DNA of 7,821 bases, taken from positions 1-7,821 of the forward strand of contig JALTGJ010000357.1 in the NCBI GenBank assembly GCA_027077185.1, read 5' to 3'. The stretch's first letter is position 1, and the number at the start of each line of letters is the position of its first letter. The notes beneath the pieces were generated by a model. It worked only from the letters and a program-made list of their open reading frames with translations. It searched no databases and was not told the DNA's origin. A program made the position numbers and the translations under genes. Positions 6,023 to 7,821 of this stretch are shown one piece after another. This DNA is from Spirochaetales bacterium. Its GTDB lineage: Bacteria > Spirochaetota > Spirochaetia > B11-G9.

Positions 6023-6032
6023 AGTATATGAT
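6005..6032 (+). promoter_or_regulatory. Candidate promoter of ygfK
   Basis: TTGCAA (6005-6010), 16 bp and TATGAT (6027-6032) form a fair sigma70-type promoter. The start would fall near 6039, so the transcript would begin just before the long hairpin at 6049-6134 and have a leader of about 150 nt. A second pair, TTGCTT and TAAATT at 5971-5999, is an alternative. Confidence 0.35.
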
Positions 6033-6048
6033 AGGAGAAAGGTAGAAG

Positions 6049-6134
6049 GGAGACAGGAGTAGGGAGAATGGAAGATTTAAGATCTTTCGATAGATTTCAA
6101 TCTTCCTTCCTCTGCTATTCGGTCTCCTGTCTCC
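6049..6134. repeat. Long imperfect inverted repeat in the ygfK leader
   Basis: The outer arms GGAGACAGGAG (6049-6059) and CTCCTGTCTCC (6124-6134) pair perfectly over 11 bp. Inner arms GGAAGATT (6070-6077) and AATCTTCC (6099-6106) pair over 8 bp around a 21-base loop. The stretches between the arms are related but imperfect: TAGGGAGAAT on one side, and a longer stretch ending in TCTGCTATTCGGT on the other. The left half is almost pure purine from about 6033. It could be a dispersed palindromic element or a structured leader. No T tract follows on the plus strand, so it is not a classical terminator. Confidence 0.7.
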
Positions 6135-6186
6135 AATAATTGTATTAGCAATTTGTATAAATAAGAAATTAATAAAAGGGGTTAAT

Positions 6187-7821
6187 ATGGGTGATTTAAT
6201 GCGTCCGGTTTCCTTTAAGGAACTGGTAAAAAGAATTTTTGATGAATATCAGGAAGGCGGATCAATTTTTGGTATTTATAAGGACCAGTTTTTTAAAAAA
6301 GAAAATAACAATAAGCTGAGAATTTTTGGTGAGAATTGTGAAACACCCCTTGGGCCTGCAGCTGGTCCTCATACTCAGTTAACTCAGAATATAATTGCTT
6401 CATACCTTACAGGTGGAAGATTCTTTGAATTGAAAACTGTTCAGATACTGGATACTCTTGAGGTTCCAAAACCCTGTATTGATGCTGAAGATGAATGTTT
6501 TAATACAGAATGGTCTACAGAATTTACCTTAACCAAAGCTTATGATGAATACCTGAAGGCCTGGTTTATACTTCACTTAATGGAAAAACTGTTTGACCTT
6601 AACAGTGGTTCAGAACGTTCTTTTATTTATAATATGAGTGTAGGGTATGATCTTGCAGGAATTAAAAATGAGAGGGTCCAGGCTTTTATTAACAATATGA
6701 TGGATTCTTCTGCTAATGCGGTTTTTCAGGGATATATAGAAGAACTTCAGGCTATCATAGATGCGGATGGATTTCTTAAAGGTACTGATCTTGAGGGTCG
6801 GGTAGCTTCTTTAAAAACTTTACCTTCCTCGATTCCTTCAAAAATGTGTAATCAGCTTACCCTTTCCACGATGCACGGCTGTCCTCCAAAAGAAATTGAG
6901 GATATTTGTATGTATATGCTTACAGAGAAAAAGCTGAATACTTTTGTAAAACTCAATCCTACTCTTTTAGGTTTTGATAGAGTTCGTGAAATTCTTGACG
7001 GCCTTGGTTTCGATTATGTCGGGCTTTCCAGAGATGCTTTTTCGCATGATCTTCAGTATACAGATGCAGAGGGAATGCTGGAAAGACTAATTGCTACCTC
7101 CAAAAAGGAAAATCTTCAGTTTGGAGTTAAATTAACAAATACCCTGGGTTCCATAAATAATAAAGGTGTTCTTCCTGGTGATGAGATGTATATGTCAGGC
7201 AGGGCGTTATTTCCTCTTTCTATAAATCTTGCTGCGAAAATTTCCAGGAAGTTTAATGGTAATCTACCTATTTCATATTCCGGAGGAGCATCCAAATTTA
7301 ATGCAGGTGATATTTTTGCAACTGGTATACGTCCTATTACTCTTGCTACAGACCTCCTCCAGCCTGGCGGTTATAACAGACTAAAAGATATTGCAGATCT
7401 TCTTGAAAAATCTTCCGCATGGAATATGGATAAAATTGATGTGGAAAAGCTGGAACGTCTTGCAGCTGAAGCTCTTAAAATGAAGTACACCGAAAAAGAG
7501 TGGAGAGGCAGTGATAAGGCCGAGGTGGATGAAGAACTTCCAATCTTTGACTGCTATGTAGCTCCATGTATAGTTGCATGCCCAATTAGTCAGGATATAC
7601 CTGAGTATATTAAACTTGTTGGACAGAAAAGATATGCTGAGGCTGTAGAGCTTATTTATGAAAAAAATGCTCTTCCGTCAATTACAGGTCATATTTGTTC
7701 ACACCAGTGTCAGTATAACTGCACCCGACTGGATTATGAAGGAACTGTCCAGATAAGGGAAATAAAGAAAATTGCTATTTTAAATGGTTTTGAAGAATAC
7801 AGAAAAAACTGGAAAGTTCCC
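6187..7821 (+). CDS. ygfK: YgfK-type iron-sulfur flavoprotein oxidoreductase, N-terminal 545 aa (cut by window end)
   Basis: The start MGDLMRPVSFKEL closely matches the start of E. coli YgfK as I recall it, and AAAAGGGG lies five bases upstream of the ATG. The frame runs open for 545 codons to the window end; the E. coli protein is about 1030 aa, so roughly half is present. Residues 1-430 form the dihydroorotate dehydrogenase-like TIM barrel, with GPAAGPHTQLTQN, ELKTVQILD, CIDAEDECFNTEWSTEF, TMHGCPP (228-234), KLNPTLLG, VKLTNT (314-318), SYSGGAS (363-369) and LQPGGY (391-396). A glutamate synthase beta-type [4Fe-4S] domain follows, with C456, C461, C465, C504, C508 and C512. The FAD/NAD(P)-binding and C-terminal ferredoxin parts are missing because of the window edge. 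YgfK was annotated as a putative selenate reductase subunit; genes of its cluster are now linked to anaerobic purine degradation. It is cytosolic. No frameshift or internal stop is seen. Confidence 0.95.
   Translation, partial: MGDLMRPVSFKELVKRIFDEYQEGGSIFGIYKDQFFKKENNNKLRIFGENCETPLGPAAGPHTQLTQNIIASYLTGGRFFELKTVQILDTLEVPKPCIDAEDECFNTEWSTEFTLTKAYDEYLKAWFILHLMEKLFDLNSGSERSFIYNMSVGYDLAGIKNERVQAFINNMMDSSANAVFQGYIEELQAIIDADGFLKGTDLEGRVASLKTLPSSIPSKMCNQLTLSTMHGCPPKEIEDICMYMLTEKKLNTFVKLNPTLLGFDRVREILDGLGFDYVGLSRDAFSHDLQYTDAEGMLERLIATSKKENLQFGVKLTNTLGSINNKGVLPGDEMYMSGRALFPLSINLAAKISRKFNGNLPISYSGGASKFNAGDIFATGIRPITLATDLLQPGGYNRLKDIADLLEKSSAWNMDKIDVEKLERLAAEALKMKYTEKEWRGSDKAEVDEELPIFDCYVAPCIVACPISQDIPEYIKLVGQKRYAEAVELIYEKNALPSITGHICSHQCQYNCTRLDYEGTVQIREIKKIAILNGFEEYRKNWKVP

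Larger units (their letters stand above)
5838..6186. other. 349-bp divergent intergenic region
   Basis: No coding frame or RNA gene is seen here. The left third (5838-5925) is the leader and candidate promoter of the PLP gene. The middle (5926-6035) is AT-rich with candidate ygfK promoters, TTGCTT-17-TAAATT (5971-5999) and TTGCAA-16-TATGAT (6005-6032), plus an inverted repeat at 5997-6022. The right third holds a long imperfect hairpin (6049-6134), then an AT-rich stretch ending in the AAAAGGGG ribosome binding site (6174-6181) of ygfK. The length and content suggest that transcription in both directions is controlled here. Confidence 0.7.

Noticed and set aside
6049..6134. Riboswitch or intrinsic terminator in the ygfK leader
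   Set aside because: I recognise no known riboswitch consensus and there is no T tract after the stem, so it is listed only as an inverted repeat.

Overview
The window is AT-rich bacterial DNA. It carries two partial genes at its edges, five complete genes, and two short non-coding regions full of inverted repeats. Gene content (classical thioredoxin reductase, TPR protein, membrane HD-GYP sensor, YgfK) fits an anaerobic or facultative low-GC bacterium. A spirochaete or a clostridium-like organism would fit, but no rRNA or other phylogenetic marker is present, so this is only an inference.

Left part (1-2680). The C-terminal end of a thioredoxin reductase (plus strand) runs tail to tail, with a 1-bp gap, into a 195-residue TPR protein (minus strand). 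The TPR gene shares a short AT-rich divergent promoter region with a roughly 600-residue membrane protein. That protein has an extracytoplasmic sensor region, HAMP, a GAF-like region and an intact C-terminal HD-GYP domain, so it is a probable c-di-GMP phosphodiesterase.

Middle part (2664-5837). Three minus-strand genes follow in the order of transcription: a 487-residue fold-type II PLP enzyme of unclear reaction (5837-4374), a threonine synthase-like PLP enzyme with an N-terminal zinc ribbon (4249-3020), and a 104-residue protein of unknown function (2978-2664). The last of these overlaps the HD-GYP gene tail to tail by 17 bp. The gap between the two PLP genes is almost filled by a repeat block of two related palindromes (4279-4379). 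This block supplies the stop codon of the upstream gene and ends in a terminator-like hairpin followed by seven T (minus strand) just before the ribosome binding site of the downstream gene.

Right part (5838-7821). A 349-bp divergent intergenic region holds candidate promoters for both directions, a possible operator-like inverted repeat and a long imperfect hairpin in the leader of the next gene. That gene is ygfK, recognised with high confidence and cut by the window end after 545 codons. YgfK is an iron-sulfur flavoprotein of the ygeW-ygeX-ygeY-ygfK-ssnA-hyuA group now linked to anaerobic purine breakdown. Its head-to-head position with two fold-type II PLP enzymes suggests, but does not prove, a linked amino-acid or diaminopropionate-type catabolic module.
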